12,325 nucleotides of DNA. Origin: DATKWS01 sp035529435 (GTDB lineage: Bacteria; Krumholzibacteriota; Krumholzibacteriia; Krumholzibacteriales; Krumholzibacteriaceae). The notes beneath the pieces are model-generated. The model had not been told where the DNA came from. It was given only the letters and a program-made list of their open reading frames with translations, and searched no databases. The position numbers were made by a program, and so were the translations under genes. This document shows positions 1 through 6,756 of the stretch, piece after piece. Position 1 is the first letter of the stretch. Each line of letters begins with the position of its first letter. The stretch is taken from the NCBI GenBank assembly GCA_035529435.1, contig DATKWS010000211.1, positions 1-12,325 on the forward strand. The letters are read 5' to 3'.

Positions 1-2
1 TG

Positions 3-389
3 TCGAAACCGGCCCTGGAAACCCTCGCCATCATCGCATACAAACAGCCGATCAGCCGTCTCGATATCGAACAGATCCGGGGAGTGAACTGCGACGGCGT
101 GCTCTCGACTCTCCAGGATCGGGAACTGATCGAGGTCTCGGGCCGGGGGGAAGGAATCGGAAAACCGTTCCTCTATACCACGACGAAACGGTTCCTCGAG
201 TACCTCGGGCTGAAGGATCATCGCGACCTGCCGAGCATGGAGGAACTCGAGCGGAGCCTCGAGTTGACCGAACAGATATCCCGTCCGCTCGTTCCGGAGG
301 CGACCGAGGAGGCGGAGCCGGAAGAAGGCTGCCGGGAAGGAGCGTTTTCGCCGCGAGAAGGGAGTACCGGGGAATCGGATAACGAATGA
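3..389 (+). CDS. scpB: Segregation and condensation protein B (ScpB), C-terminal part, 5' truncated
   Basis: The gene enters from the left edge; the readable frame starts at base 3 and gives 128 residues to the TGA at 387-389. Its first residues (SKPALETLAIIAYKQPISR) are the typical start of the second winged-helix domain of ScpB, followed by the conserved IRGVNCDGVLSTL and a GKPFLYTTT-like segment ending in a FLEYLGL helix. ScpB is the kleisin-associated dimer that works with ScpA and SMC in the cytoplasm to condense and segregate the chromosome. After about residue 85 comes a roughly 40-residue Glu-rich, low-complexity tail, which is poorly conserved in the family. The stop overlaps the next start in ATGA, so translation is probably coupled. 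In many bacteria scpA-scpB precede a pseudouridine synthase gene, as here. The true start and first winged helix lie outside the window. The identification is firm. Confidence 0.95.
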   Translation, partial: SKPALETLAIIAYKQPISRLDIEQIRGVNCDGVLSTLQDRELIEVSGRGEGIGKPFLYTTTKRFLEYLGLKDHRDLPSMEELERSLELTEQISRPLVPEATEEAEPEEGCREGAFSPREGSTGESDNE

Positions 390-1123
390 GTTCGAAGGTA
401 CGGATCAACCGCTATCTCGCGCAGGCGGGATTCGGATCGCGGAGGAAATGCGAGGAACTGATCAGGCGGGGAGCGGTCTCCATCAACGGGAATCAGGTCG
501 AGACGCTCTCTGCAACCGTTGATCCTGATCGTGATGTGGTCTCGGTTCACGGGGAGCCGGTCGCCGGATTCGAGAAGCCGGTCATTCTCGTGCTGAACAA
601 ACCCGCCGGTGTGATAAGCGCGGTCACCGATTCATTCAATCGTAAAACCGTGATAGAGATCGCACGGGAAAAGGGGTACCGCGAACGTATTTTCCCCGTC
701 GGCCGGCTCGATTTCGATACGACCGGCATCCTGTTGCTCACCAATGACGGGGAGATGGCGAACCGGTTAACGCATCCACGGTACAAGATCGACAAGACAT
801 ACCTCGTCACCGTGGAGGGAGACGTGCCGGAGAGAACGGCGGTTTGTATTGCCGGAGGAATCAGGCGGGAGGATTTCACGACTCAACCGTGCCGCGTGGA
901 GATCGTGAAACGGGCGAAGAACAGCACCGACCTCGTCGTTACGCTGAAAGAGGGAAAGAAACGACAGGTAAAGAAGATGTTCGACCTCTTCGGTCACCGG
1001 GTCGTCAGATTGCACCGCAGCGCCATCGGCGGCATGACGTTCGGGGATCTCGCGGAAGGAGACGTGCGACCGCTTCGCCCCGGGGAGGAACGAAAGCTGC
1101 GCACATTGCTCGGCCTATCGTAA
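386..1123 (+). CDS. rluB: Pseudouridine synthase of the RsuA/RluB/RluE/RluF family
   Basis: This 245-residue protein isomerises uridine to pseudouridine, most likely in 23S rRNA. Residues about 4-50 form an S4 RNA-binding domain (RINRYLAQAGFGSRRKCEEL, then the RRGAVSINGNQV segment). The catalytic domain follows: NKPAGVIS at 71-78, then GRLDFDTTG at 106-114, where Asp109 is the expected catalytic aspartate, and LLLTNDGE at 117-123. EGKKRQVKKMF near 189-199 matches the conserved C-terminal motif of the family. Length is normal for RluB-type proteins. The start is the ATG that overlaps the scpB stop in ATGA; no strong Shine-Dalgarno is visible, consistent with coupled translation. The family also contains RsuA (16S) and RluE/F; genomic position next to scpB favours the RluB type, but the exact target uridine is inferred. 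Confidence 0.92.
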   Translation: MSSKVRINRYLAQAGFGSRRKCEELIRRGAVSINGNQVETLSATVDPDRDVVSVHGEPVAGFEKPVILVLNKPAGVISAVTDSFNRKTVIEIAREKGYRERIFPVGRLDFDTTGILLLTNDGEMANRLTHPRYKIDKTYLVTVEGDVPERTAVCIAGGIRREDFTTQPCRVEIVKRAKNSTDLVVTLKEGKKRQVKKMFDLFGHRVVRLHRSAIGGMTFGDLAEGDVRPLRPGEERKLRTLLGLS

Positions 1124-1128
1124 AGGAG
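1122..1128 (+). promoter_or_regulatory. Ribosome binding site of hisC
   Basis: AAAGGAG overlaps the stop codon of the preceding pseudouridine synthase gene and lies 8 bases before the ATG at 1137. It fixes the start of the aminotransferase and is one of the few strong Shine-Dalgarno sites in this block. Confidence 0.75.
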
Positions 1129-1136
1129 CCCTTACT

Positions 1137-2246
1137 ATGGATTTCAAGAATCTCATGCAACCGCACCTGAACCGTGTCAACCTCTACACGCCCGGCAAAC
1201 CGTCCGAGCAGCTCAGGCGCGAGAAGAACATCGAGGGCGAGATTATCAAACTGGCATCCAACGAGAATCCGTACCCGCCGATAGACGAGGTCAAACGGGC
1301 CATCATCGAGGAACTCGAAAACGTCAACCGGTACCCGAACTCGGGCAGTTACTATCTCTGCGAGGAACTCGCCCCGCACATCGGCGTGGAGAGCAACCAG
1401 ATTTTCGTCGGCAACGGTTCGAACGAGATCATCGATCTCCTTGTCAGGGCGTTCGCCGGCCGCAGGGATGAGATCATCTATCCGCACCCGAGCTTTATCG
1501 CGTACAACCTCGTCGTCTCCCAGGCGGGCGTAAAGAGCGTCATGGTGCCGCTGCGAAACACGTACTACGTCGATCTCCAGGCGATGAAGGAGCACGTCAC
1601 CCAGAACACCAAGATGATAATCGTCTGCAATCCGAACAACCCGACCGGCACGTACGTGACGGGCGCCGAGGTCGAGCTCCTGATGAACGGTCTCCGTCCG
1701 GATATCCTCGTGGTTTTCGACGAGGCGTACTACGAATACGTGCAGGCCGATGATTTCCCCAATTCGATTGACCTGATGCGGGAGTACCCGAACATCATCA
1801 TCTTGCGGACATTCTCCAAGATACATTCGCTGGCCGGTCTGAGGATCGGATATGCGATCACTCACCCCGACATCGTCGACTGCCTGCACAAGGTGCGTCA
1901 GCCGTTCAACGTGAACCGCCTCGCGCAGGCGGGGGCGCGCGCCGCCCTGAAGCATATCGATGAGATATGCGGTCACGCCCGGGAGAACAGTGAGCAGATG
2001 CGTTACGTGAGGGACGAATTACTCGAGCTCGGTTTCGAGGTGCCCGAATCACAGGCGAATTTCCTCCTCGTGGCGCCGTCCGATGACCACACGGGAATCG
2101 TCGAGAGCCTCGAGGACAGGGGGATCATCGTGCGCCCCGCGAAGCGGTGGGGATTCGGGGAGGCGTCATTCCGCGTGACGGTGGGCACGGAAGAGGAAAA
2201 CAGGAGATTCATACAAGAAATCAAAAAGATCGCAAACGGTACATGA
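1137..2246 (+). CDS. hisC: Histidinol-phosphate aminotransferase-like PLP enzyme (HisC family)
   Basis: This 369-residue fold-type I PLP-dependent aminotransferase would transfer the amino group between glutamate and imidazole-acetol phosphate in histidine synthesis. Visible landmarks are KLASNENPYPP (38-48), the cofactor-phosphate segment VGNGSNEIIDLL (91-102), CNPNNPTGTY (164-173), FDEAYYEY (194-201) with the ring-contacting Asp195, TFSKIHSLAGLRIGYA (225-240) with the Schiff-base Lys228 and Arg236, and FRVTVGT (345-351) with a substrate-carboxylate Arg346. Length is typical of HisC. The start is set by AAAGGAG at 1122-1128. No other histidine gene is in the window; the enzyme sits between rluB and cmk. 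HisC relatives also transaminate aromatic amino acids, so a phenylalanine/tyrosine role, or a dual role, is possible. Family is certain, substrate is not. The stop overlaps the next start in ATGA. Confidence 0.9.
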   Translation: MDFKNLMQPHLNRVNLYTPGKPSEQLRREKNIEGEIIKLASNENPYPPIDEVKRAIIEELENVNRYPNSGSYYLCEELAPHIGVESNQIFVGNGSNEIIDLLVRAFAGRRDEIIYPHPSFIAYNLVVSQAGVKSVMVPLRNTYYVDLQAMKEHVTQNTKMIIVCNPNNPTGTYVTGAEVELLMNGLRPDILVVFDEAYYEYVQADDFPNSIDLMREYPNIIILRTFSKIHSLAGLRIGYAITHPDIVDCLHKVRQPFNVNRLAQAGARAALKHIDEICGHARENSEQMRYVRDELLELGFEVPESQANFLLVAPSDDHTGIVESLEDRGIIVRPAKRWGFGEASFRVTVGTEEENRRFIQEIKKIANGT

Positions 2247-3649
2247 CCGCGCGTGAGGTACGTTCCTCCGTTTCCCCCGAGAATATGGAACAGCAGACAC
2301 GTATAGAAGCGGAATTGCGCCGCATGATCGTGACGATCGACGGGCCGGCGGGTTCCGGCAAGAGCACGACCGCCTCCCGGCTTGCGCTGCGGCTCGGGCT
2401 GCGGTATCTCGATACCGGCGCAATGTACCGGGCCGTAACCCATGCGGTGCTCCAGCGCGGGATCGATCCGGAGGACCCCGATGCGGTATCGGCCGTTGCC
2501 CGTTCGATACGCCTCGAGCTCCGCAGTATCGACGGGAATCCGGTGCTGTTCCTCGACGGGAAAAACGTGGAACAGGCGATCCGTGAACCGGCGGTTTCGA
2601 AGACCGTATCCCCGGTGAGCCGGCACCCCGGAGTCCGCGCTGAAATGGTACGTCTCCAGCGCGCGATCGCATCCCGGGGGGGAATCGTCGCGGAAGGCCG
2701 GGACACGGGTTCGGTCGTGTTTCCGTACGCTCACGTGAAAATATTCCTCGTGGCGGATCTCGGGGCGCGGGCGGAGCGGCGACGCATGCAACTCCGGGAG
2801 ATGGGAATAGACCAGCGTATAGACGAGATAGCGGAGAACATCACTACGAGGGACGCCATCGATTCGGGCCGCCAGCACAGTCCTCTCGTGAAGCCGGCCG
2901 GCGCCGTCACCGTGGATACATCGTTGCTGACGATCGAACAGCAGGTCTCCGAGATAGAACGGCTGGTGAGGCGAGAGGCGGCACGGCTGGCGCGGCTCAG
3001 CGTTCCGTCCGGAGGGCGGAACAGCTTCGAGAAGATGCGGGGGTACTACAGAATCTCTCACCTCCTGGTCCGTGGATTCTTCAGGCTTTTCTTCGGTCTC
3101 GAGATATACGGAACCGCGAATATCCGGTACAGGGAAAATTTCATTTTCGCCAGCAACCACCGGTCGTACTTCGACCCGCCGGTGGTCGGTTGCGCGTTGC
3201 GCAGGGAGGTTTCTTTCGTCGCAAAGAAGGAGCTGTTCAAGAACAAACTGTTCGGCTGGTTGATCAGGCGGTACCACGCGATACCGGTCGACCGGAACGA
3301 GATCGACCGCGGGACGATGAAACTGATTCTGGGAAAACTCTCGGGCGGTGAATCGATCCTGCTGTTTCCCGAGGGTACACGATCGAGAGACGGCGCCATC
3401 GGACCGTTCAAGGCGGGGCTCGGATTTCTCTCGATGCAATCGGGCGTCTGCATCGTCCCCGTCTTCGTCACCGGCACTGATGCGATGCGCGATTGCTTCA
3501 TGCGGCGAAGGAGGCTCCAGGTTCGCATCGGTGCCCCCATTCGCATCATCGGGGGGTATCAGCCTGACGATAGAAAAAAGGAATACGAAGCGCTCAGCTC
3601 CATGGTGCGGAGTGAGATGAAAATGCTGAAGTATGAAGCGGAAGCTTAA
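2243..3649 (+). CDS. cmk: Cytidylate kinase fused to 1-acylglycerol-3-phosphate acyltransferase (Cmk-PlsC)
   Basis: One uninterrupted frame encodes two enzymes (468 residues from this start). Residues about 28-245 are cytidylate kinase, which phosphorylates CMP/dCMP with ATP: P-loop GPAGSGKS (34-41), YLDTGAMYRAVT (55-66), EGRDTG (151-156), the Arg-rich lid near 176-206 and the terminal SPLVKPAGAVTVDTS (213-227). After a short Arg-rich linker, residues about 266-460 are a PlsC-type acyltransferase, which acylates lysophosphatidic acid at sn-2: catalytic NHRSYFD (305-311, His306 and Asp311), IPVDR (347-351), FPEGTRSRDG (375-384) and IVPVFVTG (404-411). The acyltransferase is expected at the inner membrane face. 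Cmk and plsC are often neighbours upstream of ispH-rpsA, which explains the fusion. The start is ambiguous: ATG 2243 overlaps the hisC stop (ATGA); ATG 2285 or 2324 would give a shorter N-terminus, the last beginning MIVTIDGP as in most Cmk proteins. Confidence 0.92.
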   Translation: MTAREVRSSVSPENMEQQTRIEAELRRMIVTIDGPAGSGKSTTASRLALRLGLRYLDTGAMYRAVTHAVLQRGIDPEDPDAVSAVARSIRLELRSIDGNPVLFLDGKNVEQAIREPAVSKTVSPVSRHPGVRAEMVRLQRAIASRGGIVAEGRDTGSVVFPYAHVKIFLVADLGARAERRRMQLREMGIDQRIDEIAENITTRDAIDSGRQHSPLVKPAGAVTVDTSLLTIEQQVSEIERLVRREAARLARLSVPSGGRNSFEKMRGYYRISHLLVRGFFRLFFGLEIYGTANIRYRENFIFASNHRSYFDPPVVGCALRREVSFVAKKELFKNKLFGWLIRRYHAIPVDRNEIDRGTMKLILGKLSGGESILLFPEGTRSRDGAIGPFKAGLGFLSMQSGVCIVPVFVTGTDAMRDCFMRRRRLQVRIGAPIRIIGGYQPDDRKKEYEALSSMVRSEMKMLKYEAEA

Positions 3650-4493
3650 GATAAGACGTTCCCCGTATATCGGGTACTGCTTCGGTGTGAAACGGGCCAT
3701 GCGCCTCATTGAAGAGGGGCTGGCCTCCCGTCACGGCCCCATTTTCACCCTCGGGGACGTGATTCACAACAAACAGGCCGTTGAGCGCCTCAAATCGAGA
3801 GGCGTGCGGCAGGTCTCGTCGCTCGAACATCTCGACTCGGGAGCGGTACTGGTAATCCGCGCCCACGGCGCAACCCCCGATCTCATCACGAGGGCGAAGC
3901 AGCGTGGCATCAACCTGATCGATACCACGTGCCCGTTTGTCGAACGTATACAGAAATACGCCCAGAAACTCGCCTCGTCGTCGTACACGGTCATAATCAT
4001 CGGAAACAGCAACCACCCCGAAGTGCAGAGCATCTCGGGGAATATCGGCGACAAGGCACTGATCGTGAATTCGGTCGATGGGGCACGTCGTATTCGACCG
4101 CTAGCGAAGGCCGGGGTGGTCATACAGACGACCTTCTCGCGCGAGAAGGCCGACGAGATCATAGAGGCGATTCGCCCGCGGGTGGAGGATTTCACGGTCT
4201 ATGATACGATCTGCCATGCGACGGAGCTGCGGCGGGAGGCGACCCTCGAACTCGCCAGGTCCGTGGACATGATGCTCGTCATCGGCGGGCGCGGCAGCTC
4301 GAACACAAGGGGGCTGTACCAGATGTGCATCGAGCACGGAATCCCCGTGCGGTTCATCGAAACGGCGGACGAAATCGATCCGTCATGGTTCGACGGGTGT
4401 AGTTCCGTCGGCCTTACAACCGGTACGTCGACACCCGGCTGGATCATCGAGGAGGTCGTCGAGCGAATGGAGGGGATTGCCGGCACCCCGTAA
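3633..4493 (+). CDS. ispH: 4-hydroxy-3-methylbut-2-enyl diphosphate reductase (IspH/LytB)
   Basis: IspH is the cytoplasmic iron-sulfur enzyme that reduces HMBPP to IPP and DMAPP, the last step of the MEP isoprenoid pathway. The 286 residues contain the three cluster-binding cysteines in their usual settings: GYCFGVKRA (Cys16), DTTCPFV (Cys100) and DTICHAT (Cys194). Substrate-binding residues are also present: VIHNKQAV (His45), RAHG (His78), NHPEV (His128 and the proton-donating Glu130), QTTFS (166-170), RGSSNTRGL (220-228) and TTGTSTPGW (262-270). Length is normal for the short form. The last motif reads GTSTPG where E. coli has GASAPD, but the serine that contacts diphosphate is kept. The ATG lies 17 bases inside the end of the cmk-plsC gene, so coupled translation is likely. 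IspH immediately before rpsA is a widespread arrangement. Confidence 0.96.
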   Translation: MKRKLKIRRSPYIGYCFGVKRAMRLIEEGLASRHGPIFTLGDVIHNKQAVERLKSRGVRQVSSLEHLDSGAVLVIRAHGATPDLITRAKQRGINLIDTTCPFVERIQKYAQKLASSSYTVIIIGNSNHPEVQSISGNIGDKALIVNSVDGARRIRPLAKAGVVIQTTFSREKADEIIEAIRPRVEDFTVYDTICHATELRREATLELARSVDMMLVIGGRGSSNTRGLYQMCIEHGIPVRFIETADEIDPSWFDGCSSVGLTTGTSTPGWIIEEVVERMEGIAGTP

Positions 4494-4518
4494 GAGACTT
4501 TTTTTATGCAGAATTCGC

Positions 4519-4547
4519 TTGCGCACTGTGCCGGAACCTCCTATCAT
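4519..4547 (+). promoter_or_regulatory. Candidate sigma70-type promoter for rpsA
   Basis: The 94-bp gap between ispH and rpsA holds TTGCGC (4519-4524) and TATCAT (4542-4547) separated by 17 bp, which resembles -35 and -10 boxes. Transcription would start near 4554, giving a leader of about 34 bases. The leader region is markedly AT-rich compared with the surrounding coding DNA. This is inferred from consensus similarity only; readthrough from the upstream operon is equally possible. Confidence 0.4.
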
Positions 4548-4572
4548 ATACCCTGTTAAATTCTATTATGAA

Positions 4573-4580
4573 AGGGGAGA
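4573..4580 (+). promoter_or_regulatory. Ribosome binding site of rpsA
   Basis: The purine stretch AGGGGAGA lies 7 bases upstream of the ATG at 4588 within an AT-rich leader. It selects that ATG over in-frame codons further upstream that would overlap ispH. Leaders of rpsA genes in other bacteria are targets of S1 autoregulation, but no specific structure can be claimed here. Confidence 0.75.
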
Positions 4581-4587
4581 TTCTTTA

Positions 4588-6666
4588 ATGTTGGAAGAGA
4601 AACCGAACGTCCATGAAAGCAGTCCCGAATCGCTCGGGGCACAGGAAGTGAAGGAGGGAGGCAAGAGCGTACAGCCGGCAGGCACCCCATCGTACCTCGA
4701 CATGTTCGAGCAGGTTCCCCTCGAGGAACTCGAAGGTGACACCAAGAGTCCCCTGCAGTGGGACGGTGTCAGCGAGGAAATGGTGGCCAAGACGGAAATA
4801 CTGCAGGAAGGCAAGATAGTCAAGGGCACCGTATATTCCGTCACCGACAAGGAAGTCATCCTCGATGTCGGCTTCAAGAGCGAGGGCACGATTCCGCTCA
4901 GCGACTTCGCCAGACCGGAGGAGATCAAGCGGGGGGATATCTTCGACGTTTTCCTCGAGAAGATGGAAAACCAGGACGGCCTGATCGTCCTCTCGAAGGA
5001 AAAGGCTGATTTTCTCAAGGCATGGGATGAGATCAAATCATCCTATGACAACGGAAACGTCGTGACGACCACGGTTGACAGGCGGATCAAGGGTGGACTC
5101 GTTGTCAAGCTCATGGGCGTGGACGCATTCCTTCCCGGCTCCCAGATCGCTCTCCGCCAGGTACCCAACCTGGATGAACTGCTCGGCCGGGATCTGGAAT
5201 GCAAGATCATCAAGCTCAACAAACGGCGGCGCAACATCGTCGTCTCCCGGCGCGTGGTGCTCGAACATGAGCGCGAGGAGAAAAAGAAAACGCTTCTCGC
5301 CGAGCTCGAGGTCGGTCAGGAACGCGAGGGTATGGTCAAGAACATCACCGACTTCGGCGCCTTCGTCGATCTGGGAGGTATCGACGGCCTGCTGCACCTC
5401 ACCGATCTGACATGGGGCAGGGTGAGCCACCCGTCAGAGGTTGTCGCGATCGGTGACAAGCTCAAGATCAAGATCCTCGATTTCGATCGCGAGAGGGAGC
5501 GAATATCGCTCGGCCTCAAGCAGATGACCCCGTATCCATGGGAAGGGGTCGAGGAGCGGTATCCCGTCGGAAAGAAGATGCGGGGCAAGGTCGTATCGAT
5601 CACCGATTACGGTGCATTCGTGGAGCTCGAAAAGGGCATAGAGGGTCTCATTCACATATCCGAGATGTCGTGGACACGACATGTCAAGCACCCGTCGAAG
5701 GTCGTCGCCATCGGTGATACCGTCGAAGCGGTCGTCCTGAAAGTGGACAAGGAGCATGAGAAGATCTCTCTCGGTCTCAAGCAACTCGAACCGGACCCGT
5801 GGAAAGCCCTCGAGAACAAGTACCCGCCGGGAACGCGTCTCAAGGGAAAGGTCAGAAACCTCACGAACTTCGGTGCGTTTGTCGAGATCGAGGACGGCAT
5901 CGACGGCCTCGTGCATATCTCCGATATGTCCTGGGCCAAACGGATCCGTCACCCCTCCGAGATGGTCAAGAAGGGGGATGAGGTCGAGGTCGTGGTTCTC
6001 GAAATAGACAGCGACAAGAGACGTATCAGCCTCGGCATGAAACAGATCAAGGAAAATCCATGGACGGAGCTGGCCAGGGAGTTCAATATCGGGACGGAAA
6101 CATCCGGCGTCATAACCCGGATACTGGATCGCGGCGCCGTCGTCGAGCTGCGGCAGGATGTCGAGGGATTCGTGCCCCTTTCACATCTCGGCATCGATGG
6201 GCTCAAGAAACCAACCGAATTTTTTGAGACGGGCAAAACACTCCCGTTGAAGGTTATAAAGATGGATCCGCAGAACAAGCGGATCGTGCTGAGCGTCAAT
6301 TCATTCCTCGAAGGCAAGGATCAGCAGATGCTCGACGAGTTCAGATCGCAATTTCCGAGAAAGAGCGAGGCGGGAAAGGACAAGAGGGCCGGAGGGGAGC
6401 AGGTCTCCGACGAGAGCGATATGTATGCCGACGAGCAGCCCGATGGGGGCGAGGATGTCGACGAATCCCCGGCGCTCGAAGCGGAAGAACTGCTGGACAT
6501 CGAATACGAGGACGATCGGGATTCGACCGGGAACGCGGATCGGACCGGCGGTGCGGACATGCCCGAACAGCAAGCGGGCACGGACACTGACGGGGTGGAA
6601 GAGACGGCGCCGGATGCGGATGACGCGCAAACACCCGATACGCCTGAGGAAGAACGGAACGAGTAG
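4588..6666 (+). CDS. rpsA: 30S ribosomal protein S1, six S1 domains with acidic C-terminal tail
   Basis: S1 binds mRNA on the small ribosomal subunit and helps translation initiate on structured or weak-SD messages. The 692 residues hold six S1 (OB-fold) domains at about 75-137, 154-221, 243-311, 328-398, 415-485 and 502-571. Domains 3-5 show the classic repeats (ITDFGAFVDL, ITDYGAFVEL, LTNFGAFVEI; SLGLKQ, SLGLKQ, SLGMKQ); domains 1 and 2 are more divergent, as expected for the ribosome-binding end. The full six-domain form resembles the proteobacterial and Bacteroidetes-type proteins rather than the shorter Firmicutes ones. Residues about 604-692 form an unusually long, strongly acidic, low-complexity tail rich in Asp and Glu. 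A roughly 70-residue, Glu-rich N-terminal extension precedes domain 1. The start is fixed by AGGGGAGA 7 bases upstream. Likely its own transcription unit, with promoter-like boxes before and a hairpin after. Confidence 0.96.
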   Translation: MLEEKPNVHESSPESLGAQEVKEGGKSVQPAGTPSYLDMFEQVPLEELEGDTKSPLQWDGVSEEMVAKTEILQEGKIVKGTVYSVTDKEVILDVGFKSEGTIPLSDFARPEEIKRGDIFDVFLEKMENQDGLIVLSKEKADFLKAWDEIKSSYDNGNVVTTTVDRRIKGGLVVKLMGVDAFLPGSQIALRQVPNLDELLGRDLECKIIKLNKRRRNIVVSRRVVLEHEREEKKKTLLAELEVGQEREGMVKNITDFGAFVDLGGIDGLLHLTDLTWGRVSHPSEVVAIGDKLKIKILDFDRERERISLGLKQMTPYPWEGVEERYPVGKKMRGKVVSITDYGAFVELEKGIEGLIHISEMSWTRHVKHPSKVVAIGDTVEAVVLKVDKEHEKISLGLKQLEPDPWKALENKYPPGTRLKGKVRNLTNFGAFVEIEDGIDGLVHISDMSWAKRIRHPSEMVKKGDEVEVVVLEIDSDKRRISLGMKQIKENPWTELAREFNIGTETSGVITRILDRGAVVELRQDVEGFVPLSHLGIDGLKKPTEFFETGKTLPLKVIKMDPQNKRIVLSVNSFLEGKDQQMLDEFRSQFPRKSEAGKDKRAGGEQVSDESDMYADEQPDGGEDVDESPALEAEELLDIEYEDDRDSTGNADRTGGADMPEQQAGTDTDGVEETAPDADDAQTPDTPEEERNE

Positions 6667-6697
6667 CACCGGAACATTGTCAAAACGCAGTGGCGCG

Positions 6698-6732
6698 GAG
6701 GAGCGAGGGTGGGCAGTCCACCCTCTTTCCTT
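6698..6732 (+). terminator. Strong hairpin after rpsA, probable terminator or attenuator
   Basis: GAGGGTGG (6705-6712) and CCACCCTC (6718-6725) form a perfect 8-bp stem with a 5-base loop. Outside a single C/T mismatch the pairing continues (AGGAG against TTCCT with one G-U pair), reaching about 15 positions per arm. The 3' side is pyrimidine-rich (TTTCCTTAT) rather than a clean T run, so termination efficiency is uncertain. It lies 31 bases past the rpsA stop. The 5' arm contains a good Shine-Dalgarno (GGAGGAG, 6697-6703) and an in-frame GTG (6709), so the structure could instead gate translation of mtaB. Confidence 0.6.
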
Positions 6733-6737
6733 ATAAC
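6710..6737 (+). promoter_or_regulatory. Weak candidate promoter for mtaB
   Basis: TGGGCA (6710-6715) and TATAAC (6732-6737) are separated by 16 bp and match the sigma70 consensus at 4 of 6 and 5 of 6 positions. The -35 box lies inside the post-rpsA hairpin. Transcription would begin near 6744, about 13 bases before the ATG at 6757. Supported by consensus similarity only. Confidence 0.2.
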
Positions 6738-6756
6738 GCGCTGTTCAAGAGACGAC

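Noticed and set aside
1005..1976. A 323-codon minus-strand frame opposite rluB and hisC
   Set aside because: No family motif and complete overlap with conserved plus-strand genes; composition is that of a complementary-strand shadow.
2147..2242. Earlier in-frame start for the Cmk-PlsC protein
   Set aside because: It would overlap hisC by 100 bases and add residues not seen in cytidylate kinases; ATGA coupling at 2243 or a start at 2324 is more economical.
2003..3709. A long open frame on the minus strand (568 codons) opposite hisC, cmk-plsC and the start of ispH
   Set aside because: Its translation is rich in Arg, Pro and His with no recognisable domain, and the plus strand across it encodes three well-conserved enzymes. 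It is a by-product of GC-biased codon use.
4465..4505. Intrinsic terminator after ispH (GGGG...CCCC and a run of seven T)
   Set aside because: The stem is only four base pairs with a ten-base loop, and the T run begins ten bases after it. This does not form a canonical terminator.
5329..6050. Direct DNA repeats within rpsA
   Set aside because: The similarity reflects tandem S1 domains 3-5 at protein level, with diverged third codon positions; it is not a recent repeat or mobile element.
6709..6756. GTG start for mtaB with a good Shine-Dalgarno
   Set aside because: Not excluded, but the GTG and its Shine-Dalgarno are inside a stable hairpin, and the family usually begins close to the first cysteine motif. 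ATG 6757 was annotated.
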